DNA of 64,000 nt. Source: Hyphomicrobiaceae bacterium (GTDB taxonomy: Bacteria; Pseudomonadota; Alphaproteobacteria; Rhizobiales; Hyphomicrobiaceae). Positions 29,327 to 38,388 of the stretch are shown one piece after another. Numbering within the stretch: position 1 is the stretch's first letter; each line of letters opens with the position of its first letter. The translations under genes and the position numbers were made by a program. The notes under the pieces were generated by a model. It saw only the letters and a program-made list of their open reading frames with translations. It was not told the DNA's origin and ran no database searches. Location of the stretch: NCBI GenBank assembly GCA_020638055.1, contig JACKJH010000001.1:310001-374000 (forward strand), in the 5' to 3' direction.

Positions 29327-32300
29327 TTATCCATCCGCAAGCTTGGCATTCCAAGCGGCTTCTGCCGCGAGTGGCCACGGATTGCCTGACTTCAGATCGG
29401 GATGGCGTGGCGCTTCCGGCGGCTGACCATACGTATCCCGTTGGCGGTCAATGGTCACCAGCAGTAGAGCCGCCGCCGCTGAACTGTCCCCGTTCTTGCC
29501 GATCTGCTCGAACAGCCGTTTTCGTAGGCTTGCCAAGTTGGCCGGCTCCTGATCGTAGCCGCCGTGGATGAATTCCGATGGTCGCTTGTCGAGCGACAGA
29601 TTTCGTACAGCTTCTACCAATCCTGAAACCAAGGGATCGGATATTCCCGTGACGATTTGAAGGAAGGCCATAATCCCTTCTTCATCCAACGCCTCACCGA
29701 TCAGCGTAGCGATCGTTCCCCGAGCGGCACCCTCCCGCTCACCTGCGATTTCCACGAGGCGCGCAATCCGGGATGGATGCCGGCGGAGGAGATCTGAAAG
29801 AACATTCCTTGCAGTGAAGAACTCACGGCTCACACGGCGTGTCCTATCCACGTCAGCGATCACGCTGATCAGGTGGTCTGCCGCCTCAGCCGTCCCAATC
29901 CTCTGGAACGCGGTCAGCCATTCATGAGCCTCGACGAGCTCCGGAGATTGTTTGGCAAGTCCATCGAGTAGCGCTATCGCATTTTCGCCCGCGAACGGCG
30001 CGACCCATGCCAGATCACGAAGCCGGTAGCCGTACTTGAAGTGCTCGGGCAACCGCGCAACATGCTCAAGAATTTCTGCGGGCTGCGGCGTAAAGGCAAA
30101 CAGCTCCAACCATTGCCTCACCTGCCACCATTCATCCCTATTGTAATCCCTGTTCTTGTTCAGGTACTCGATGGTCTCGGCAAGCCCCTTGCGCACCCAC
30201 TCGATATCGATGTCCTCGCCCGCCTCCAGCAGGCATTTGATGAGCCCTATCCGGCCGCCCATGCTGCCAGGCGCATTCAATGCCGCATGAAGGCTGTCGA
30301 TCCTTTTCCCAAAGTGCATCTGTGCCGCCGCTGTCGCAAGCGTGACACCGAGCGAGATGCTCGCAGGATCGCTTTTGGCCAGAAGGTCATCGACTTTGTC
30401 GAGAATGGCTTTGGCAACCTCTCCTTCGGACATGGGTCGAGTTATTCTGGCTAAGCGTGCAGCAGTCGCCCTTTCGTACTGTGCCCTGCCGGAGCTGTCG
30501 TTTGATGAGCGCGGAACCGCCCTATCGTACTTCAACAGTGCAAACGCTGCCTGCGTCGTGAAGTCGGGATTATCAAGGAGACCAAGAAGAACCTGCCGCG
30601 CCTCGGTTCCTTCGAAGGCTTCGAATGCCCCGCGATAGATCTCGACGTAAGACATGCTCGCTTCCGAGGTCCGGTCGCGTTTTCCTTGCGACCACGCAAT
30701 TTCTGCTTCCTTCCGCTGCGCTCGCCACAATGCTAGATCCTTGTCCAACAACTCCTTGAGGCTTGGAAGAAGCTCTGGCCGGGCTAGAGCCTTGATGAGG
30801 GGAGCCAAATTACAGAGTTCATGACGCTTCACGTCCGGCAGGGCAACCAGCCGACTGATCCAGTCGCGCACTTGCTGCGAAAGCTCTGTTGCAAGAGGTT
30901 CCTTGAGTGGCAGACCTTTTCTATCCCTGTCGTCGTCGCGCCATCTGAAGATCAATTCAGCAAGGGCAGCGATGTCATAGGCGGCGGTGACCGGCTGGGC
31001 CAGTATCGCCCGCACCAGAAATTCGAACGGCACATGGTGGAGCGCATCAGCGCATGCGTTGCGCCGTTCTCTGAGCTGCGTGCTTTCTCCCCAGGCTTTA
31101 CCGTGCAGCTCGCCACAGAGCCTGAGGAACTCTTCGACAACCTTCTTCACAGATGGGTCGGTGAGTAGACGCGCGGCAGCCTCACTCCGATGGTGATTTT
31201 GCGCACCCGGCTCGCAAGCTATTCCTCTAACTGCATCCTGATCACTCGCCTCGGAAGCGCGCGCAAAACGCCCCGCCGCGTAGCTTAAGGTTTGACCTCC
31301 AATCAAGCGACCAATGATTGTACCAGAGAGCTTCTCCGGCGCGGTCGCGGCAATTTCCTCAAGAGCATGCTCTTCGGCCCGATAGTCATCGTACTTGGAT
31401 GAGAGCACCAGATCGATGGCTTGCTGAATCATGGCATCGTCATCAACTTGCCCAAGCTCGGCAAGCAATCGCGTTCTCTGGACACCGACCGGCAACCGCG
31501 CAAGGAGCTTCGCCTTCTGCTCGGCCAGCTTCGGCCTGAAATTTTCAGGGAAATCCTCAAGCCTCCGCCGCTCCGCAAGCGATTGCCACAGTTCATCCGA
31601 TGCCGGATCGAGTACGTTGGCAAGTTCGGTATCAGTTGCCCGGTATTCCAGGATCTCAAGAGCCGACGTCGCCACCTGCGCCGAGTGCTCGTGCGCCAGC
31701 GCCTCAATGGCGAATTCGATCCCGTCAGTGCCAGAGGAAGCGACATCCCATAGCAGCACGCGCCGGCGCTCATCCGGCAACCCTTGAAATCTGTTCTTCC
31801 ACTCACTCCCCAGGACCGATGGGCTGAAGTATCCCCTGCGATGGAAGACCTGATTGTATGCGTGATCGTCCTCAATGACGCTCCAGACCTGGTCTGCAAA
31901 ATCCGGCTTTCCCGTCGCCATCATGAACGTCACGGCACGATCGCGTTCGTCCGTTGAAAACCAAGCCGAAGCAAACGCCTTAATCGGCGCCGAAATCGCC
32001 GACCAGACATCTGATGGACTACGCTGGATCATCTCAGCTGCGAGCATCGGATCGATGCCAACAGCCCTCACGATGGATTGACCCACTGCCATTGCGCCCG
32101 AGCCCCCACTCAGCCCGAGGCGCTCGATAGCGAACAGCACTGGCTCTTCCCATATCTGCTGATCGAGCAGTTGATCGCGGCGCGTGGCTTCCTCCTGCAT
32201 GCCCGCCATCGCAGATTTGAAGATGCTCTCCACCCAGAAGGAGGCATACCATTCCTGAAACTGCTGATGCTGAAATGAGTAAAGCCTGTCGCCTCCATCA

Positions 32301-33844
32301 TCGCGTTCAACCAGCACATGATGGCTGACCAGCACATCGATGACATCGGACGGTTCAGGCGGCGTGCCGATGTGTCCCTCTGCCATCAACCGGCGTGCAA
32401 CCTCCGCAAAAATCGGTCGCAGCTCCTTGTCGCTGATGCTCACGGTGCCAGCCTCGATCAGCTTGACCGCGAGAGTCCTCAAATAAGTATCGTGGCACCC
32501 CTTGAGTGCCTTGGCGAGGGCATCGTCATGAAGTGGCTCTCGCGCATGAGCCTCGAGAAAGCGGCGGATTACTTCTTCCTTAGTTGTCGGCAACATCCCT
32601 GATGCGCCTAGCACTGCGAGCGCGGAAAGATACATCGGAACCTGCAGGACATCTCGCAGCCCAGGGATGCGACGTGCTTTCGTCAGCAGATCCGACCCCT
32701 TGGCACCAAGGTGGTCGACAAGAATCTTTTCCTGCTTCGCTCGGGTAAGAGGAAGGAGGTAGTAGGTAGCGGGCGTACGAAAGGGAGCAGGTGCCAGCAT
32801 TCGCGTGGCGATCAGCACTGAACAGTCCGGGTACTCACGCTGAAACTTCTCAATCTCGGTTCGCGCCGTGGTTCGTCTCTCGCCAGTTATCTCATTCCAG
32901 CCGTCGCAGAACAGGATCAGTTTGCCCGCCATCGCCAGTTGCTGAAGATTCGAGAAGGAGACATCGCGAAAGCTCGACTTGCCAGCAATCTCATCAAGAA
33001 CGGATTTGCGTCCAAGAACGAACTCCGGCAGGCGCACACAAACAGGCACGCGATCGTTTGATTGGGCCAGGACATCACCCGATAATTGCAGCAGCGTTGT
33101 CGATTTTCCAGCGCCAGGCTCAGCTTCAAGGATAATCGCGCTGCCGGCTATCAACTCATCGATGACCGACGTCCGTTCGGCCGCTCCCCGCTTGCCATCA
33201 CGAAGGCATTCAAGATCAAGCGGGATTGAAGAGATAAGACGCGCGGTGCGAAGAAACTTCTGCAGGTCATCGGCCGCAGCTTTGCGCCCATGCTTGATCA
33301 GTTCATCAAGACCAACGGCAGGATCAACCAGACCAAAATGATCTCCCAGTTTTCTCAGCGTTTGCTGGATGCGCGGAGCCTGGTCCGGATAAAATTGCGC
33401 GATGACCTCAGGATGGTTTGCGATCATTCCCTGCAGGTCGGCCCAACCGAGCGCCTGCACGCTGAACAAGCCGGCGGCCTCATTCTTGACGGTCAGCACG
33501 CGTGCAAACTCCTCGAGCTTTCCGTCCTTGGCCGCTGTGGTCACGATGATCCAGTGCTCAAGTGCAGGCTTGAATGCTTTTGCTTTTTCCGCCTCCTCGA
33601 TGATCTCCTTCTCGGTCAGCTCAGCTCCATAGGCGGCATCCTTCCCTTTGCATTGAACGCCATGCCATTTGCCAGCGGCGCTGCGAGGACGACCAGAGAT
33701 ATCCGTGCCGTGCTGCGGCTGCCCCGATCGGCCGTTCTTCGTAGCCGTTCGATCGGCCCACTCCCGTCGAAACAATTCGAGGCAGAGGTCCTCGAAGGTT
33801 TGCCAGTTCTTGGGCGGTAGTATCTGCTTGTCGTTGAAATCCAT
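29327..33844 (-). CDS. PD-(D/E)XK nuclease - NACHT NTPase - helical repeat protein, NLR-like defence protein
   Basis: A 1505-residue protein. Residues 1-130 form a restriction-endonuclease-like fold: FEDLCLELFRREW, HGTDISGR, then WHGVQCKGK (the D...QxK pattern of Mrr/Cap4-like nucleases). The NACHT NTPase has Walker A AEPGAGKSTTLLQL (~245) and Walker B KLILFCDGWNEI (~315), then a winged-helix region with SFQHQQFQEWYASFW (~530). Residues ~560-1500 are long, charged and helical, resembling HEAT/TPR-type sensor repeats. This fits bacterial NACHT (bNACHT) or Avs-type sensors that release a DNA-cutting effector on phage recognition; the role is inferred. ATG at 33844 has only a weak ribosome binding site. 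No partner gene overlaps it. Confidence 0.87.
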   Translation of the reverse strand: MDFNDKQILPPKNWQTFEDLCLELFRREWADRTATKNGRSGQPQHGTDISGRPRSAAGKWHGVQCKGKDAAYGAELTEKEIIEEAEKAKAFKPALEHWIIVTTAAKDGKLEEFARVLTVKNEAAGLFSVQALGWADLQGMIANHPEVIAQFYPDQAPRIQQTLRKLGDHFGLVDPAVGLDELIKHGRKAAADDLQKFLRTARLISSIPLDLECLRDGKRGAAERTSVIDELIAGSAIILEAEPGAGKSTTLLQLSGDVLAQSNDRVPVCVRLPEFVLGRKSVLDEIAGKSSFRDVSFSNLQQLAMAGKLILFCDGWNEITGERRTTARTEIEKFQREYPDCSVLIATRMLAPAPFRTPATYYLLPLTRAKQEKILVDHLGAKGSDLLTKARRIPGLRDVLQVPMYLSALAVLGASGMLPTTKEEVIRRFLEAHAREPLHDDALAKALKGCHDTYLRTLAVKLIEAGTVSISDKELRPIFAEVARRLMAEGHIGTPPEPSDVIDVLVSHHVLVERDDGGDRLYSFQHQQFQEWYASFWVESIFKSAMAGMQEEATRRDQLLDQQIWEEPVLFAIERLGLSGGSGAMAVGQSIVRAVGIDPMLAAEMIQRSPSDVWSAISAPIKAFASAWFSTDERDRAVTFMMATGKPDFADQVWSVIEDDHAYNQVFHRRGYFSPSVLGSEWKNRFQGLPDERRRVLLWDVASSGTDGIEFAIEALAHEHSAQVATSALEILEYRATDTELANVLDPASDELWQSLAERRRLEDFPENFRPKLAEQKAKLLARLPVGVQRTRLLAELGQVDDDAMIQQAIDLVLSSKYDDYRAEEHALEEIAATAPEKLSGTIIGRLIGGQTLSYAAGRFARASEASDQDAVRGIACEPGAQNHHRSEAAARLLTDPSVKKVVEEFLRLCGELHGKAWGESTQLRERRNACADALHHVPFEFLVRAILAQPVTAAYDIAALAELIFRWRDDDRDRKGLPLKEPLATELSQQVRDWISRLVALPDVKRHELCNLAPLIKALARPELLPSLKELLDKDLALWRAQRKEAEIAWSQGKRDRTSEASMSYVEIYRGAFEAFEGTEARQVLLGLLDNPDFTTQAAFALLKYDRAVPRSSNDSSGRAQYERATAARLARITRPMSEGEVAKAILDKVDDLLAKSDPASISLGVTLATAAAQMHFGKRIDSLHAALNAPGSMGGRIGLIKCLLEAGEDIDIEWVRKGLAETIEYLNKNRDYNRDEWWQVRQWLELFAFTPQPAEILEHVARLPEHFKYGYRLRDLAWVAPFAGENAIALLDGLAKQSPELVEAHEWLTAFQRIGTAEAADHLISVIADVDRTRRVSREFFTARNVLSDLLRRHPSRIARLVEIAGEREGAARGTIATLIGEALDEEGIMAFLQIVTGISDPLVSGLVEAVRNLSLDKRPSEFIHGGYDQEPANLASLRKRLFEQIGKNGDSSAAAALLLVTIDRQRDTYGQPPEAPRHPDLKSGNPWPLAAEAAWNAKLADG

Positions 33845-34290
33845 CTCTGCGCGCCGTCCTGCGCTAGTCCCTGCCAGGCCGTGATCTCGCTCGCCTCTAG
33901 ATCGACGATTCGCACGACTATCGTACCACGCGGATCGCCCGGAAGATCTTCAAAGCCCCCGAGCGAATTCAGACCCGTGCTCTCCGTTTGGATGTCAGCT
34001 TACGGGTGATGTCCAGACGATGAGTAGATCGCCTTGTGTGCCCATCGAGCATCGACCTCCAACTTCCGGTTTCTCTGCCCAACAGTCATCGCTGCGTCGC
34101 ATGGCGGCGATTTTGACCCGAAGCTGTCTTTGGCGAGGACAAATTTCGTTCCGGGCTTAGGGAGATCACCGCAGCGCGTTCAGCATGACTAGAATATGAA
34201 CAGAGTGCGCTGATCCGCAAGGTTCACATTCGTGGTAGGCCAACTTCGTCACCGCAAGCCTAAATGCGAGCGGTATATCGGAGGTGCCGT
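33845..34290. other. Intergenic region without recognised gene
   Basis: About 446 bases between the divergent nuclease-NACHT gene and a small membrane protein gene. I see no coding sequence with family resemblance and no clear repeat. It should contain the promoters of both flanking genes. Confidence 0.4.
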
Positions 34291-34755
34291 TTGATTCGAA
34301 CAGCAAAAATGGTTGCTGCACTGCAGGCGTTTGGCTCTTTGTTTAGTTGGCTGTTGCTGAGCTTCACCACGAGCTGTGCCATTTTGTGGATTGCGTTTCC
34401 GATGCTCTATCGCAGTCCAGACAGAATGCTGCAATCTGAGTGGGCATGCTATTGCCAATTAAAAACCGGCACGTCTAAGCGAGACGTATATTATTTTCCC
34501 GCTCCTGCTTCGGTTCCGGTTTCCGATACGATTGATCATCTCCCTGACGGCATTTGTCATGTCGAGTTATGGCCCATGTACGATAACGCAACCATACTTT
34601 ACGAACCAAGATTGTATCAGCGGCATGGTTCTAGAGACGTTCCATGTGACCCGAGTAAAGCAGTGCACGCCTACACAGCAATCGCTGCTATCGGATTGCT
34701 GCTCTTCCTGGCCATAACAATCATGCCCCGCCGATGGGGGCGACGCGAGACATAG
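34291..34755 (+). CDS. Small hypothetical membrane protein (TTG start)
   Basis: Not recognised. About 154 residues. Two hydrophobic segments, ~16-42 (FGSLFSWLLLSFTTSCAILW) and ~124-144 (AYTAIAAIGLLLFLAITIM), enclose a polar loop of ~80 residues with cysteines (ACYCQL, GICHVEL, VPCDPS) that probably lies outside the cytoplasm, and the protein ends in a basic RRWGRRE tail. The start was chosen because GGAGG (34280-34284) lies six bases before an in-frame TTG at 34291; the ATG at 34309 is an alternative. Lower GC content and defence-gene neighbours suggest acquired DNA. A role as membrane effector or sensor would be speculation. Confidence 0.6.
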   Translation: MIRTAKMVAALQAFGSLFSWLLLSFTTSCAILWIAFPMLYRSPDRMLQSEWACYCQLKTGTSKRDVYYFPAPASVPVSDTIDHLPDGICHVELWPMYDNATILYEPRLYQRHGSRDVPCDPSKAVHAYTAIAAIGLLLFLAITIMPRRWGRRET

Positions 34756-35055
34756 GTGCTGCTCTTGATCTGACTGACGCGGGCTCATGGCCCCACACGC
34801 GTTTTGGCGACGCGTTTTTGTCTCCTTGTGGCCCGTAGCGTCGGCCTGAGGACGGCAGGTTTAGGTCTATTGCCAAAGTTCGGGTGGCCTTACCATCGCA
34901 GATCAATCTCGCACCTTGTTAGCCTGTGTCCGCTTACCGAGGTGATGCAGTCATAGCATCGCAGCCTTCCCAACCCTTGGCAGTGAGACATGCCGAGGTC
35001 TGCAATCTCTGCTTTGCATCGGATCCGTCGAGGCATCCTTTGGGATGTTGTGAAA
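34756..35055. other. Intergenic region without recognised gene
   Basis: Three hundred bases between the small membrane protein and the remains of the HNH endonuclease. Nothing with family resemblance is visible on either strand. Confidence 0.4.
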
Positions 35056-35880
35056 TCAGTTTCTTTCAATGCGTGTGATGTAATCCTGCAAGGCTGCGTT
35101 CAATTTCGAACCATCCTGGCCATGATGGATGCAGCGATGGCAGTTTGGACAAAGCGCTCCCATGAACCTCGGATCATCCGGGCCACCATCGCTCAGGCGC
35201 CGAATATGATGGGGCTCAAGGTACGGTTCGCCTTAATGATCCCGAAACGGTGCCGCTTCTCGACACAGCTCGCACTGTCCAGCGGCCCTTTGCAGGACAT
35301 AGCGGCGCACGATTGAACTGCGTCGATGAACCGTCTGAGTCGCTTTGCCTGGGGGAACACCTTAGTCCGCGCCTGCGGCGATGGCACGCTCCCGCAGTTC
35401 AGAAAGGCTCATTTCTTCCGGGGAAATCTCATCTGCCACTGACTCATAGAGCCTGACCTCGGCGTCAAGTGGTGCCAACCGGAACACGATGGCTTTCCGA
35501 AGCTGGCCGTGAATATCTGGCGCATCTACAATGCGATGACCGGCACAAACAAATTGCCCTTCGAAGCGTAAAGTGCCATCCCGCTGAACTTTGCTGAACA
35601 GCAAGATATCCTCTCCAGAGCTGACGTGTTCCGCGATCGCTTGATTCCCATGGGTGAACGCCATATCTCCAACGGCACCTTCGCCGTAGTAGTCGATCGA
35701 GCCGTCCATGAGCCACTCATCCTCATACCCGCTCGCCCTGCCGTCGGAGCCAGTGATGCAAATGATTAGTGGATATCGAGCCGGTGTCACAATCCCCTGC
35801 TGCTGTTGGCCTCCATATAGATCGTGAATGTCTTTTCGTCGGTTGTAGGTTTGTCCAACTCGGAAGGGCCAAGGTGCCAT
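35056..35880 (-). pseudogene. SRA-like - HNH endonuclease (type IV, McrA/ScoMcrA-like), interrupted by two in-frame stops
   Basis: Reading 35880 to 35056 in one frame gives a full SRA-HNH protein broken by TAA at 35362-35364 and TAA at 35233-35235. The N-terminal 172 residues (PWPFRVGQTYNRRKDIHDLYGG, ITGSDGRASGYEDEW, YYGEGAVGDMAFTHGNQAI, FVCAGHRI) match the SRA-like domain of HNH endonucleases that cut modified DNA. After the first stop the frame continues with RRYVLQRAAGQCELC; after the second it gives YLEPHHIRRLSDGGPDDP and CPNCHRCIHHG, a complete-looking HNH/zinc site, ending at TGA 35056-35058. Both halves are still well conserved, so inactivation looks recent. The first part alone (35362-35880) could still make an SRA-only protein. 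Confidence 0.82.
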
Positions 35881-36206
35881 AGTCGAGGCTCATCTGCTGA
35901 GGGAACTACATGCGATGCCCCTGTGGGCTTTATCGAGAGCTGTGGAGCCGCATTCTCGCGGACACATAACAGGTTTGACGTTCGAAGATGAAGGGCAAGC
36001 GGACATTTGGATGCACTCAAGTGGGCTTACCCTGCCAATAAGATCGACGTCAGCTTACTCTGCACTGCGACCGTCAGCCTGCCCCCGTCTGTTGATTCTG
36101 ACCCTGAGGAGAAGTGGCGGAGCCTAACCATACGAGCCGCCACAGAGTCTGCTTCCGATGATCGCGTCATGAGGAAGGACTGTAACCAGTGGAGTGAGTG
36201 CTATGT
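35881..36206. other. Intergenic region, one unassigned small reading frame
   Basis: No recognised gene. A 78-codon plus-strand frame at 36007-36243 (starting MDALKWAYPANKIDV) reaches into the 3' end of the barstar-like gene. It has no clear ribosome binding site and no family resemblance, so I do not call it a gene. Confidence 0.35.
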
Positions 36207-36611
36207 TTATTCGAGCAACAGCCGAACATTACTTACCCTCTGAATTCCGTTGGGACCATGATCACTTATGATCTCGTCCAGCCAGTCGAACACAGTTGGG
36301 CCGACGTGTGCACGAGCATCCGCCAGCTTCTGCAAGACATTTTCTCGATTGCTGGGATGACAACGTTCGAGTCGGGCTTCAAGCTGCCTTGCCGTCTCTG
36401 AGTAACTCAGCTTTTCCTTTGAAGCCGCCGAGTGGGTCCATCGAATCGTGAATCCTTCATCCGGTGTTCCAAAACCGCCTCTTAGTATGTCGTTTAACGC
36501 GTCAAGATTTCGTCCCCATTGATGACCAGGGATTACTACACGGCTGATCTCATCGTAGAACGTTTCAAGCGATGTAATTCGGGTGCCATCGAGGATGTAT
36601 TCAGTTGCCAT
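36207..36611 (-). CDS. Barstar family (ribonuclease inhibitor-like) protein
   Basis: A 134-residue protein matching the barstar fold: LDGTRITSLETFYDEIS, then GRNLDALNDILRGGFG, the nWdAL.D-type helix that contacts barnase, and FTIRWTHS. The C-terminal ~50 residues (EARLERCHPSNRENVLQKLADARAHVG...) extend beyond classical barstar (~90 aa). Barstar homologues neutralise barnase-type ribonuclease toxins. No barnase-like gene is visible within the flanking ~1 kb, so this is an orphan immunity gene or protects against toxins from other cells. The ATG is preceded by GGTGGA. Confidence 0.75.
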   Translation of the reverse strand: MATEYILDGTRITSLETFYDEISRVVIPGHQWGRNLDALNDILRGGFGTPDEGFTIRWTHSAASKEKLSYSETARQLEARLERCHPSNRENVLQKLADARAHVGPTVFDWLDEIISDHGPNGIQRVSNVRLLLE

Positions 36612-37495
36612 AGGGGATTTTCCACCGACCCCGTTATCTGTCAGCTATCCTACTGAGCAGCTGCCATACTGCAAGTGTCAGCCCGCATCATCGGCGACGC
36701 TCACTCCTGGCCTAAGACGTTGAGGGGGTCACGGACGGTATCGGATCGGTCCGGAGATCGAGTACGGAAAGCCTACTCGCCCTGACCCCATGGCCGCCCC
36801 AGCTATGGTCTGCTTACTGAAGTCCAACGGCCGTGCGTTTTCGCTGACCTTTGAACTGATCATGAGGGGATGCCGACTTCCGGAATCTCTGCATAGCAAC
36901 GCCCCTGTGAACCCATTCGCGTTTGCGCCCGACACAATGCCGAGAATTGCCACGGCGGCTGGTAAGCCAGAACCAATCCGTCATTTCCCTTCGAACAAGT
37001 CTCAGTGAGGCTGCAACCTCGTCTTTGCGACAGGGCCTCCGAAAAGGCCCCTGGAAATCGATTTCTAGGTTCTGAGACCACGGGTGCGTCGGCGCGCTAC
37101 TTAGCGCGGTTCTCGACCAAGAGGCCGCGATGGGGTGGGGTATGCGGCCGACACGCTCGTCAGATCGCGAGGGTTGCCTGGATCTTACTATTGGAGTTCA
37201 GAAACGAGCACCGCTTCTTGAGGCGAAAGTCGTCGACGACCTAACGCCATTCGGAGTGACGCGCCTCTTTCAAACCGGTCTCAGTCTGGCTGCGAACCAA
37301 GTCTCCGCGGAGTAGCAACGGACGGCGCCCGGAAAAGGAATTTCGAGGCCAGAGACAGCGGGAGATTTGCCGCGCGAAGACTGGCTATACGGGGCGCCGA
37401 GACCGGCCTAAACGCCGACACGAATGCGCTAACCCGCGGTTAGTGCGCGTCAATTTGAATTGCTAAAATAATAGGTAAAATCAAGGCATTATGGT
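36612..37495. other. Gene-free stretch between the barstar gene and tRNA-Ala
   Basis: About 880 bases with only short frames lacking family resemblance on both strands. A GC-rich hairpin GGGCCTccgaaaAGGCCC lies near 37034-37051. The position directly beyond the tRNA 3' end is where an integrase gene or its remains would be expected, but I cannot recognise one. It may be decayed mobile DNA. Confidence 0.4.
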
Positions 37496-37571
<76 letters not shown>

Positions 37572-37748
37572 ATCCGGTTGGGAATTCACCCACGCGTTCG
37601 ATGCCGCAGGGCAGTCCGTTGCATAGGGCCTTCGTCCCCAAACTGCAAGCGCGAAATTGCTGTCGTCCAACACCGATTTGCAGGTCGATCACGGTGTCAT
37701 GCATGCGCGTTTCAAAGCAAGAAAACACCCCGGAACCTGTGTAATCGC

Positions 37749-38111
37749 TCAGGTTTCTTCGTCGTCCTTGCCGCGCCCGCCGACAATGCCGGTTACGTCG
37801 CCGCCGTCTTCTTCCTCATCTTCAAGGAAGGTATCGTCGCCATCCTCATCGACGGAATCATCATCCTCGATGTCCTCGATCTCGTCTTCGACGTCATCGG
37901 CCGAATCATCGGTTTTCGACGCCTCCTTCTTGACCTTGTTTTTCTCTTTCTCTTCGTCCTTGAAGAGAACGCCCACCGGACCGGAAGCGATCACGTAGAT
38001 CGTGCCGCAGATCGGGCAGGCGATGGGGTCGCGGTTGAGATCGTAGAAACGGGCGCCGCATTCGTCGCTCTGGCAGGTGCGCTTGGTACCGCGCGCTTGC
38101 TTGGTCGCCAT
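37749..38111 (-). CDS. TIGR02300 family protein (zinc-ribbon-like N terminus, acidic tail)
   Basis: A 120-residue protein conserved across Rhizobiales. The N terminus has the family signature CQSDECGARFYDLNRDP followed by CPICGT, a probable four-cysteine zinc ribbon. The C-terminal half is very acidic (runs of Asp/Glu with DDVEDEIEDIEDDDS) and ends in a Gly/Asp-rich stretch, so it is probably disordered. Function is unknown. It lies divergently from aroA and next to tRNA-Ala, the usual arrangement in related genomes. Confidence 0.93.
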   Translation of the reverse strand: MATKQARGTKRTCQSDECGARFYDLNRDPIACPICGTIYVIASGPVGVLFKDEEKEKNKVKKEASKTDDSADDVEDEIEDIEDDDSVDEDGDDTFLEDEEEDGGDVTGIVGGRGKDDEET

Positions 38112-38388
38112 AGGTCTGGCCTCAGTGTTGCCGGAAAATGAGGCTGCGGTCTGCCACAGCCTAGGGGGCTTGTCAAAACTAAATCGCCTTCATTCGACCG
38201 CCATGGTGGCGAAATGCATGCCGGTGCATGAGCGGCGCGCCAATTTCCGGGCTTTGGAGCCCAACCTGGACCACCTGCAGCATTGACAGCCCGGGTGCCC
38301 CTCGGCTCAATGCGCCCGGTTTGGTCGCGCTAAAGCGTTCATGCCGAACCCAGCCGTTGCCAACCCTCAAAAATGTCAGGTTTACACT

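Noticed and set aside
35362..35880. Calling the SRA-like part a complete separate gene
   Set aside because: The same frame continues after the stop into a conserved HNH domain, so a broken single gene is the better explanation.
36007..36243. 78-codon plus-strand frame next to the barstar gene
   Set aside because: No ribosome binding site, no family resemblance, overlaps the barstar gene end.
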